This document shows positions 6,192-12,543 of a stretch of 38,818 nt of DNA, piece by piece. The stretch is taken from contig CAZDLM010000026.1 in NCBI GenBank assembly GCA_964506465.1, positions 1 through 38,818 on the forward strand, in the 5' to 3' direction. Positions within the stretch are counted from its first letter, which is position 1; each line of letters starts with the position of its first letter. The notes under the pieces are model-generated. The model saw only the letters and a program-made list of their open reading frames with translations. It did no database searches and was not told the DNA's origin. The position numbers and the translations under genes were made by a program. This DNA is from UBA6109 sp964506465 (lineage in GTDB: Bacteria; Desulfobacterota; Syntrophia; Syntrophales; UBA6109).

Positions 6192-7631
6192 ATGAACGCA
6201 GAGCGAAGAAGCAAACGAATTCTTGCGGGCGTCCTTGCCGCGTTCGCCGTCCTGATCCTTGCGGCGGTCGCCGCCCTGTCCCTTTTCGACATCAATTCCT
6301 ATCGGCCGGAGATCGAAAGGGCCGCTTCCGCGGCGACGGGCCTCGACGTCCGGGTCCGGGGAAAGATGGGCCTCTCCGTGTTCCCTCCCGGCCTCTCGGC
6401 CCGGGACGTCCACGTCGCCGGAAGGGGCGGTCCGGTGCTTTCCGTTGAGCGCCTCGGGATCGGGCTGGAGCTGCTCGCCCTGCTGAGGGGAGAGATCAGG
6501 ATCGCCGGATGCAGGCTTGCCGCTCCGTCCGTCACGGTCGTGAAGGACGGGGAAGGCAGGTACAACTTCGCGAGGATCTCGGGAATGCCGCCGGCAGGAT
6601 CGCCCGCCGGCGCGTTTCGATTGCGGAAATTCGAGCTGTCCGAGGGTTCGCTGGCCTATCTGGACCGGAAGACCGGCGGGAAGCTCGAGCTGAAAGGAGT
6701 CTCCCTCGCCGTCAGCGATCTTTCGCTGGCGGATTCCGGAGGGGATTTTCTCAAGGGCCTCTCCTTCACCGGGACCGTCGCCTGCCGCGAGCTGACAAGA
6801 AAGAACCTGAGAATCAGCGACGCCGCAGGCTCCGTGAAAGCCGCGCAGGGGGTGTTCTTTCTCGATCTCCCCACGCTGGAGATCTTCGGTTCGAAGGGTC
6901 GGGGAAGCGTCCGGATGGACGCAACCCGCTCCGATACCGAGTACGGGATTTCTCTGCAGGCGCCGGGACTCGACTTCGAAGAGCTGACGGGATCGTTCGG
7001 CGCGGCCAAGGTGATCAGCGGTCAGGGCGATCTCGAGCTCTCCCTGACCGTGAAGGAAAAGAAGGGCCGCGCCCTCGCTGACGGCGCGGACGGCACGCTG
7101 TCGCTCCGGGGCGGCAATCTCACCACGCACACCGTGGATCTCGACAAGGTCCTGTCATCCTACGCGGCGAGCCAGCAGTTCAACCTGACCGACGCAGGCG
7201 CTTTTCTCATCGCCGGGCCTCTGGGCAGCGCCGCCCTCAAGGCGTACCGTTTCGGGGAGCTCTATGACCACGCCCGGGGCGGGAGCGGCGCCATCGTCCG
7301 CCTCGTCTCCCGCTGGAAAATCACGAACGGCGTGGCCGACGCCGTCGACTGCGCCCTGGCAACACGCGGCAGCCGCGTCGCCCTGAAGGGGAGGCTCAAT
7401 CTGGCGACGGATCGATACGAAGACGTCACCGTTGCGCTTCTCGACGAAAAGGGATGCGCAAGATTTACGCAGAGCATCAGCGGTCCTTTCGGGTCTCCCC
7501 GGATCGGCGCGGTCGGCGCGCTCGAAACCCTCGCCGGCCCGATCCTGAATCTGTACAGGCAGACGGAACGTCTTGTTCAAGGCGGAAAATGCGAGGCCTT
7601 TTACAGCGGTTCCGTGCCGCATCCCCGCTGA
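6192..7631 (+). CDS. AsmA-family envelope protein
   Basis: A 479-residue protein with an N-terminal membrane anchor (about residues 10-30, ILAGVLAAFAVLILAAVAAL) followed by the AsmA pattern: FDINSYRPEIERAASAATG, then GLSARDVHVAG, then beta-rich repeats to the C-terminus. AsmA-like proteins are inner-membrane anchored and project into the periplasm, where relatives take part in phospholipid transport to the outer membrane. The gene begins 30 bases after the glycosyltransferase with AAAAGG just before the ATG and may be co-transcribed with it. Its fold suggests envelope maintenance rather than a role in the pterin-like pathway. The C-terminal 25 residues look degenerate (YRQTERLVQGG). Confidence 0.8.
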   Translation: MNAERRSKRILAGVLAAFAVLILAAVAALSLFDINSYRPEIERAASAATGLDVRVRGKMGLSVFPPGLSARDVHVAGRGGPVLSVERLGIGLELLALLRGEIRIAGCRLAAPSVTVVKDGEGRYNFARISGMPPAGSPAGAFRLRKFELSEGSLAYLDRKTGGKLELKGVSLAVSDLSLADSGGDFLKGLSFTGTVACRELTRKNLRISDAAGSVKAAQGVFFLDLPTLEIFGSKGRGSVRMDATRSDTEYGISLQAPGLDFEELTGSFGAAKVISGQGDLELSLTVKEKKGRALADGADGTLSLRGGNLTTHTVDLDKVLSSYAASQQFNLTDAGAFLIAGPLGSAALKAYRFGELYDHARGGSGAIVRLVSRWKITNGVADAVDCALATRGSRVALKGRLNLATDRYEDVTVALLDEKGCARFTQSISGPFGSPRIGAVGALETLAGPILNLYRQTERLVQGGKCEAFYSGSVPHPR

Positions 7632-7702
7632 AGGTCGTGCGTGCGGGAGAAGCCGCCGGCCCCCAAGGGATATTTCGAAGTCGAAAATCAGGGATTCCCC
7701 GA

Positions 7703-7732
7703 TTGAGGGCTTACTCGCCGCAGTTCTATAAT
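7703..7732 (+). promoter_or_regulatory. Sigma70 promoter of the cupredoxin gene
   Basis: TTGAGG (7703-7708), an 18-base spacer and a perfect TATAAT (7727-7732), about 50 bases upstream of the ATG at 7781. Confidence 0.6.
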
Positions 7733-7780
7733 CTGCGGGTCCGACGGCTGAAGTAACCCTTCGGAAGAAGGAGGACATCG

Positions 7781-8206
7781 ATGAAGCGCACCGCCTTTCT
7801 CGCGATCGTTCCTGCCCTTCTCCTCTCCCTGCTCTGTCCCTTTGCAGGGGCTCAGGATAAGAGGGATTCGCCTCCCGTCATTGCAGCGGTGGGGCAGGAC
7901 GGGGTCCAAAGGGCCGACATCGTAGGGGGCTCGTATTTCTTCCGGCCGAACCACATCGTCGTAAAGGCGAATACGCCCGTGGAGTTGAGATTCATGAAGG
8001 AATCCGGCATGACGCCCCACAATCTCGTGATGTCTTCGCCGGACGCCGGCATGGACTTCACCGTGGATCTGGGCACCGAACCGCAGGTGATCCGCTTCAC
8101 GCCCACCCGGCCGGGCAAGTATCCTTTCTATTGCACCAAGAAGCTTCTCTTCTTCGCGAGCCACAGGGAAAGAGGCATGGAAGGCGTCATCGAGGTCGTC
8201 CCCTGA
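7781..8206 (+). CDS. Periplasmic cupredoxin (type 1 copper) protein
   Basis: A 141-residue secreted protein. Residues 1-24 form a Sec signal peptide ending near FAGA-QD. The rest is a single cupredoxin beta-sandwich with a plausible type 1 copper site: H80 in TPHNLV, C118 in PFYCTKK, H128 in ASHRE and M133 in RGMEG. The loop between Cys and the second His is long (ten residues, KLLFFASH), as in plastocyanin-like domains related to the electron-transfer parts of copper enzymes rather than in azurin. GGAGG precedes the ATG and the gene has its own promoter, so it is probably monocistronic. Partners in electron transfer are not encoded nearby; copper storage or delivery is an alternative. Confidence 0.8.
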   Translation: MKRTAFLAIVPALLLSLLCPFAGAQDKRDSPPVIAAVGQDGVQRADIVGGSYFFRPNHIVVKANTPVELRFMKESGMTPHNLVMSSPDAGMDFTVDLGTEPQVIRFTPTRPGKYPFYCTKKLLFFASHRERGMEGVIEVVP

Positions 8207-8429
8207 CGCGTGCGGCGGCGTCCCTCTTGTGGGCGCTTTCCCGGATGATGCGATCGGGGAATCGAAATCGCAGGATCAACCCCGTCGCGGCGCCGGCCCA
8301 CGGCCATATCATCCGCTTCGCCGCGGTTCCTCGCCTCTCTCCTTTGATCGGAAATCCGGCCTTCCCGCTTTTCAGCCTCCTGTTCACCCGCCCTGTGACA
8401 CCGATCTGACGGCGAAGGAATAGGAGGGG

Positions 8430-8458
8430 TTGCGAAACTCTTTCCGTGGTGACATAGT
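8430..8458 (+). promoter_or_regulatory. Possible promoter of the hydrolase-peptidase pair
   Basis: TTGCGA (8430-8435), a 17-base spacer and CATAGT (8453-8458) lie about 40 bases before the hydrolase ATG. Both hexamers are imperfect. The rest of the 292-base spacer 8207-8498 shows nothing I can identify. Confidence 0.35.
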
Positions 8459-8498
8459 CAGCGCAGCGAAAACCGCCGGATGGGGAAAGAGGAACGGG

Positions 8499-9002
8499 AT
8501 GAAGGCAACGGGCGTATACATTCACGGACTGGACACATCGAGCCGCGGCACGAAGGGGGTCTTCTTCGCCGGGAAGTACCCGGAAGTGCTGCGGGAGGAT
8601 TATTTCGGCCCCTTCGAGGACAGGATGGCCAAGCTGCATCAGGTCCTGGCCGGACGGGAGAACCTCGTCCTGGTGGGATCGAGCTACGGCGGCCTGATGG
8701 CGGCGGTTTTCGCACTCTATCACGCCGACCGCGTGAGAAGGATCATCCTCCTCGCCCCCGCCCTCACCCTGCCCGAATTCGAGCCGTACCTCGCCATGCG
8801 CTCGGAGGTGCCCGCCGTCGTCTATCACGGCATCCACGATGACGTGGTGCCGCCCGCCGGCGTGGAGGCGATCTGCCGGCGCGTCTTCACCCGCCTCGAG
8901 TATTTCTCCGTCGACGACGATCATATGCTCCACAAGACCTTCCGCGGCCTCGATTGGGACGGTCTCCTCGAGACGGCGGAAGGGAGGGAAAGAGCGAGAT
9001 GA
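8499..9002 (+). CDS. Small alpha/beta-hydrolase (YqiA-like)
   Basis: A 167-residue minimal alpha/beta-hydrolase. The oxyanion-loop region reads VYIHGLDTSSRG, the nucleophile elbow GSSYGG (Ser62), the acid lies in GIHDDVVP (Asp114 or Asp115) and the His in DDDHML (His142). Small cytoplasmic hydrolases of this kind act as esterases or thioesterases; the substrate is unknown. I chose the ATG at 8499, preceded by AGAGGA, because homology starts there; an upstream TTG at 8430 would fall inside a likely promoter. The stop overlaps the next ATG (ATGA at 8999-9002), so the two products are probably made together. Confidence 0.78.
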   Translation: MKATGVYIHGLDTSSRGTKGVFFAGKYPEVLREDYFGPFEDRMAKLHQVLAGRENLVLVGSSYGGLMAAVFALYHADRVRRIILLAPALTLPEFEPYLAMRSEVPAVVYHGIHDDVVPPAGVEAICRRVFTRLEYFSVDDDHMLHKTFRGLDWDGLLETAEGRERAR

Positions 9003-9511
9003 AGAAGGCCTTCTGCATCAACCGCCTTCCCGAACCGCGGCAATGCACGCTGGCGGACGTGTATCCCGAAATCCGCTCATACGGCGTCCTGAAAGACATC
9101 TTCGCCGGCCCTGAAGAAATCGAACGCGTCCTGACGGGCATTCGCGTTCTGGTGGCGGATATGCCTCACGAGATGTTCGTCAGCAACGACGACGGCTGCA
9201 TTACCATCGGACTCGCGCACCTGCGGAACGCCTCCGACGAATTCCTGTATCTGGACATCATCCACGAACTTTGCCACGTGAAGCAGCACCTGCAGGGGCG
9301 GAACCTCTACGACCGCAGCAAGCCTTACGTGGACCGGGAGACGGAGATCGAGGCCTACGAGATCACCGTGCGCGAAGCGCGGCGCATCGGCCTGGACGAC
9401 CAGGCCATCGCCAATTATCTCCGCGTGTCATGGATTACACCGGACGAGCACCGGCGTCTCGCCCGCAGGATGGGCCTGGCCGAGGGCTTCGAGGATTGCG
9501 CCGCCTGCTGA
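8999..9511 (+). CDS. Putative zinc metallopeptidase (HExxH) coupled to the hydrolase
   Basis: A 170-residue protein of unknown name. The clearest motif is a zincin signature HELCH (H89, E90, H93) in IIHELCHVKQH, followed 23-25 residues later by ETEIEAY, where E116 or E118 could be the third zinc ligand, as in ImmA/IrrE-like and other minigluzincin peptidases. The C-terminus (about 120-170) is helical and rich in charged residues. No signal peptide is visible, so it is cytoplasmic. The ATG at 8999 overlaps the hydrolase stop and follows GGGAGGG. Peptidase activity is inferred from the motif alone; no antitoxin or repressor gene lies beside it. Confidence 0.6.
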   Translation: MKKAFCINRLPEPRQCTLADVYPEIRSYGVLKDIFAGPEEIERVLTGIRVLVADMPHEMFVSNDDGCITIGLAHLRNASDEFLYLDIIHELCHVKQHLQGRNLYDRSKPYVDRETEIEAYEITVREARRIGLDDQAIANYLRVSWITPDEHRRLARRMGLAEGFEDCAAC

Positions 9512-9567
9512 TCCCGGCGGCGCCGGCGTGTCGCTGAGACGGTTTTTCCTCAGGAGGTCGTCGTGGA

Positions 9568-10623
9568 GTGAACTTCAAACCCTTCCTGGCAGTCGTCGCG
9601 ATCTTCCTGCTCCTCTTGTGTCCGCAGCCCTCCGCCGCTGCAGACAAGGAGGCGCGGCGGATGGACACGATGACCCTCTACCTGGACAACGACCTCTTCG
9701 GCTTCAACAACCGGGACCGCTACTACACCCACGGGACCAAGCTTTCCTGGACCTCCCGGGATCTCTCGAATTACCGGGAGTCGCCTCTGGTGCCGAAATG
9801 GATGCACCCGTATATTGAGCGGATGCCGTTCGTCAACGAACCCGGGGACCAGCGGTCGGTCTCCCTTTCCCTGGGACAGAGCATCTACACCCCCGAGGAC
9901 AAGGAGCGGAGCGACCTGATCGTGAACGACCGGCCCTACGCCGGCTTCACCTACCTGGGGCTCGCGCTCCACAGCAAGAGCCGGAGCATGATGGACACCC
10001 TGGAATTCGATGTCGGCGTCGTCGGCCGCCACTCCTATGCCGAGGACTGCCAGAAGGTGATCCATGGCTGGATCGGGTCCGTCGATCCCAAGGGCTGGGA
10101 GCATCAGCTTCACGACGAACCCGCCTTCAACATCTTCTTCGAACGCAAATGGAGAGTCTTTCAGGTCAAGAGCGCCGAAGGCCTCGGCTTCGACTGCATC
10201 CCCCACATGGGAATCGCGGCAGGAAACGTCTACACCGGGGCCAACCTGGGGGGACAGGTGCGTTTCGGCTGGAACCTCCCGAACGACTATGGAACCTATC
10301 TCATCCGGCCGGGATCGGAAAGCAGCGCTCCCGTGGGCGATGACGACCCGCGCCTCTCCCAGCCGTCCCGGCGCTACGGCATCCATCTCTTCTTCGCCGT
10401 CGACGGCAATGCCGTAGCCCGGAACATCTTCCTCGACGGAAACACCTTCCGGCAGAGCCACAGCGTCGACAAGCGGCGTTTTGTCGCCGATCTCGTCGGC
10501 GGCATCGGGGTGATCATCGACCGCTTCAAGATCACCCATTCCTACGTCTACCGGACGAAGGAATTCGAGTACCAGCGGGACGAGCAGTTCTTCGGCGCGA
10601 TTTCCGTATCGTACACGTTCTGA
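9568..10623 (+). CDS. lpxR: Outer-membrane lipid A 3'-O-deacylase LpxR-like
   Basis: A 351-residue protein with a Sec signal peptide (about residues 1-25) and an LpxR (DUF2219) beta-barrel. LpxR removes the 3' acyloxyacyl chain of lipid A at the outer membrane. Seen are the N-terminal active-site strand TLYLDNDLFG (N41, D42), DRYYTHGTKLSW, the NDRPYAG motif and KVIHGWIG, which places the catalytic His. The last residues (AISVSYTF) end in Phe, as expected of an outer-membrane barrel. Translation starts at GTG 9568, ten bases after AGGAGG (9552-9557). The 3' end overlaps the convergent alkyltransferase-like gene by about 90 bases. Presence of LpxR implies a classical lipid A outer membrane. Confidence 0.85.
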   Translation: MNFKPFLAVVAIFLLLLCPQPSAAADKEARRMDTMTLYLDNDLFGFNNRDRYYTHGTKLSWTSRDLSNYRESPLVPKWMHPYIERMPFVNEPGDQRSVSLSLGQSIYTPEDKERSDLIVNDRPYAGFTYLGLALHSKSRSMMDTLEFDVGVVGRHSYAEDCQKVIHGWIGSVDPKGWEHQLHDEPAFNIFFERKWRVFQVKSAEGLGFDCIPHMGIAAGNVYTGANLGGQVRFGWNLPNDYGTYLIRPGSESSAPVGDDDPRLSQPSRRYGIHLFFAVDGNAVARNIFLDGNTFRQSHSVDKRRFVADLVGGIGVIIDRFKITHSYVYRTKEFEYQRDEQFFGAISVSYTF

Positions 10624-10915
10624 ACCCGGGCCAACGACACAACTCCATATCTACGCGGCCGTCCGTCAGGAAAGTCACACCTTCGGCCTCCAAAAGAGCC
10701 CTGCGCATATCCGCATGCATGCCGCCTGCAATGGAACCATCCGCCATAACAACCCGCTGCCACGGCAAGGGCTCCGGGCAGCAACGCATCGCCCACCCGA
10801 CCGCGCGCGCTGCACCGGGACGTCCCAGCATCCAGGCGATCTGGCCGTACGATACCACTTTGCCGTAAGGTATTTCTTTGACAACGGCGTACACTTGCTG
10901 AAAAAATGAATTCAA
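10532..10915 (-). CDS. Alkyltransferase-like protein (ATL, MGMT family lacking the Cys)
   Basis: A 127-residue MGMT-type DNA-binding domain. The core reads IPYGKVVSYGQIAWMLG, GAARAVGWAM and PLPWQRVVMADGSIAGG. Where O6-alkylguanine-DNA alkyltransferases have PCHRV this protein has PWQRV (Trp52), the hallmark of ATL proteins, which bind O6-alkylguanine without repairing it and hand it to nucleotide excision repair. I place the start at TTG 10915, nine bases after AAGGAG, because homology begins there and it avoids overlap with the upstream PLD gene. The last 25-30 residues are Arg-rich, lie antisense to the end of lpxR and look unconserved. It follows the PLD gene by 28 bases. Confidence 0.8.
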   Translation of the reverse strand: MNSFFQQVYAVVKEIPYGKVVSYGQIAWMLGRPGAARAVGWAMRCCPEPLPWQRVVMADGSIAGGMHADMRRALLEAEGVTFLTDGRVDMELCRWPGFRTCTIRKSRRRTARPAGTRIPSSGRRRNG

Positions 10916-10943
10916 AACAGTGCTCTCCTTCTGGAAGTACGCG

Positions 10944-12410
10944 TCAGCCGGATGAACCTCTTTTTTTCCTGCCCTCGCGGTGCAATTTCCAGCCCCTGTG
11001 GAAGAGCGCGGCCCCGAACCAGACAAGGAGGAAAACAAGCGGCCATGCTAGCGTCCGGGGGAAAAACGCGGCGAGGGCGGCCAGAATCAGGAACGCTGCG
11101 CCGCCGCCCGTCATCAGGCGTGCCTCGACGGGCTCCAGCACACGCCGGCCGGTGAAGGCCGCGCCGACGGCGTTGCCGATGCGGACCGCTCCGGCCGCCG
11201 CCCGTCCGACGCTCCCGCCGCCCCTCGTCAGCACCGGGCGCGGACGGTGCGGAACACCGCGCTCACGCACCTTGTGCTTCGCATCCAGGACCACTTCCGT
11301 CGCATTCGCCAGGTCTTCCAGGTACATATCCTCCATCGCCCCCGCGAACGGTTCGTCTTCGACGACCACGTCCAGTTCGCAGTTGCCGAACCAGCTCGCG
11401 ATATTGAGATTCGTAGAGCCGATGCGCGCCCAGCGCCCGTCCGTCACCGCCGTTTTCGCGTGCAGCATCGTGCCGTTCCACTCGAAGATGCGGACCCCCG
11501 CCTCCAGGAGCGGGCGGTATCCCGCCCGCGACAGCGGCCTCAAGACCGGCAGGTCCGTTGCGTTCGGCACCAGCAGGCGCACGTCCACGCCGTCCTGCGC
11601 CGCCGCTTTCAGGGCCTGAACGTACGCCGTCGTCCCGGCGAAGTAGGCATCGGTGAGCCAGACCCTTTCTCTGGCGAGCGCGGTGACAAGATGGTCGAAT
11701 CGGAACATGCCGGCGGTCGCGGGTACGCTCGCCACGACGCGCAGACTCGTATTGCCGGCGCTGCCGGCACCGTCTCCTCCCGCTGTTTCTTCTTCCGGAA
11801 TCGGCGCGCCCGTCATCGCCCAGACCTCCGCGAACGCGCGCTCGATGTCCGCAACGGCCGGACCGCGCACCTCCATGCCGGTGTCGCGCCACGGCTCGAT
11901 GTTCTTTTCGGGGATGCCTTCCCACATCCGCCCGATGCAAAGGCCCGTGACGAAGCCGACCCGCCCGTCGACGGCGAGCATCTTGCGATGGTCGCGCGAG
12001 AGCCAGCCGAGCGGGCTGTCCAGACGCGGCGGGTTGTAGCAGCGCACGTCGACGCCTCCGGCGCGCAGGCGGTTCCAGAATCGCCGCGAGGTCTTGCCGA
12101 AACCGCCCAGCCAGTCATAGATCAGGCGCACGCGCACGCCTTCCCGCGCCTTGGCGATCAAGGCATCGGCGAATGCCCGTCCCGTTTGGTCTTCGTGGAT
12201 GATGTAGCTCTCGAAGTGTACGTGACGTTCTGCGGCAGCGATGGCCTCAAGCCACGCCGGATAATTCTCGCGCGCGTCCCGGAGCAGTCGAACGGCATTG
12301 CCGTCGACGAGGGGCGCGCCGGCCGCGCGCGAGAACGCCCGGTCGGCGAATGCCTGCGTGTCCTTGACGACGTCATGATCGGGGCTGCAGGGCCGGGCGG
12401 CAGTGCTCAT
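10944..12410 (-). CDS. Cardiolipin synthase-like phospholipase D protein with C-terminal membrane segments
   Basis: A 488-residue protein with two HKD phospholipase D motifs: HRKMLAVD at His141 and HAKTAVTD at His317, the second followed by GSTNLN. Domain order, HFESYIIHEDQTG and the two half-sites match bacterial cardiolipin synthases of the ClsB/ClsC type, which join phosphatidylglycerol or phosphatidylethanolamine molecules at the inner membrane. Classical ClsA has N-terminal membrane helices; here the hydrophobic part is C-terminal (about 436-470, two helices) followed by a basic tail. A Gly/Ala linker at about 209-220 separates the halves. No strong ribosome-binding site was seen. Other PLD-type transphosphatidylases are possible. 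Confidence 0.8.
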   Translation of the reverse strand: MSTAARPCSPDHDVVKDTQAFADRAFSRAAGAPLVDGNAVRLLRDARENYPAWLEAIAAAERHVHFESYIIHEDQTGRAFADALIAKAREGVRVRLIYDWLGGFGKTSRRFWNRLRAGGVDVRCYNPPRLDSPLGWLSRDHRKMLAVDGRVGFVTGLCIGRMWEGIPEKNIEPWRDTGMEVRGPAVADIERAFAEVWAMTGAPIPEEETAGGDGAGSAGNTSLRVVASVPATAGMFRFDHLVTALARERVWLTDAYFAGTTAYVQALKAAAQDGVDVRLLVPNATDLPVLRPLSRAGYRPLLEAGVRIFEWNGTMLHAKTAVTDGRWARIGSTNLNIASWFGNCELDVVVEDEPFAGAMEDMYLEDLANATEVVLDAKHKVRERGVPHRPRPVLTRGGGSVGRAAAGAVRIGNAVGAAFTGRRVLEPVEARLMTGGGAAFLILAALAAFFPRTLAWPLVFLLVWFGAALFHRGWKLHREGRKKRGSSG

Positions 12411-12470
12411 TTTCTGATCTCCATCACGTTTTCTCCCCCTTCAACACCGTGACAATTCCACTCTGCAATA

Positions 12471-12500
12471 CGCTACCACCGACCTTGTGCAGGGGTAGCG
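12471..12500. other. Hairpin between the WD40-caspase and PLD genes
   Basis: CGCTACC (12471-12477) pairs with GGTAGCG (12494-12500) across a 16-base loop, in the 133-base spacer between two leftward genes. No T-run follows, so a role as terminator of the WD40-caspase gene is only possible. Confidence 0.3.
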
Positions 12501-12543
12501 TAAAGGAAGGCCACTCCTGACGAGCTCGGTCAGACCGAAACAG

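Noticed and set aside
4779..7130. A 783-codon open frame on the minus strand
   Set aside because: It lies antisense to the PTPS-like, glycosyltransferase and AsmA genes, which all have clear family motifs. Its product is low-complexity and Gly/Arg/Asp-rich, as is usual for antisense frames in GC-rich DNA.
8430..8498. An N-terminal extension of the alpha/beta-hydrolase from TTG 8430
   Set aside because: The extension shows no homology, its TTG falls inside a -35-like hexamer, and the ATG at 8499 has a better ribosome-binding site.
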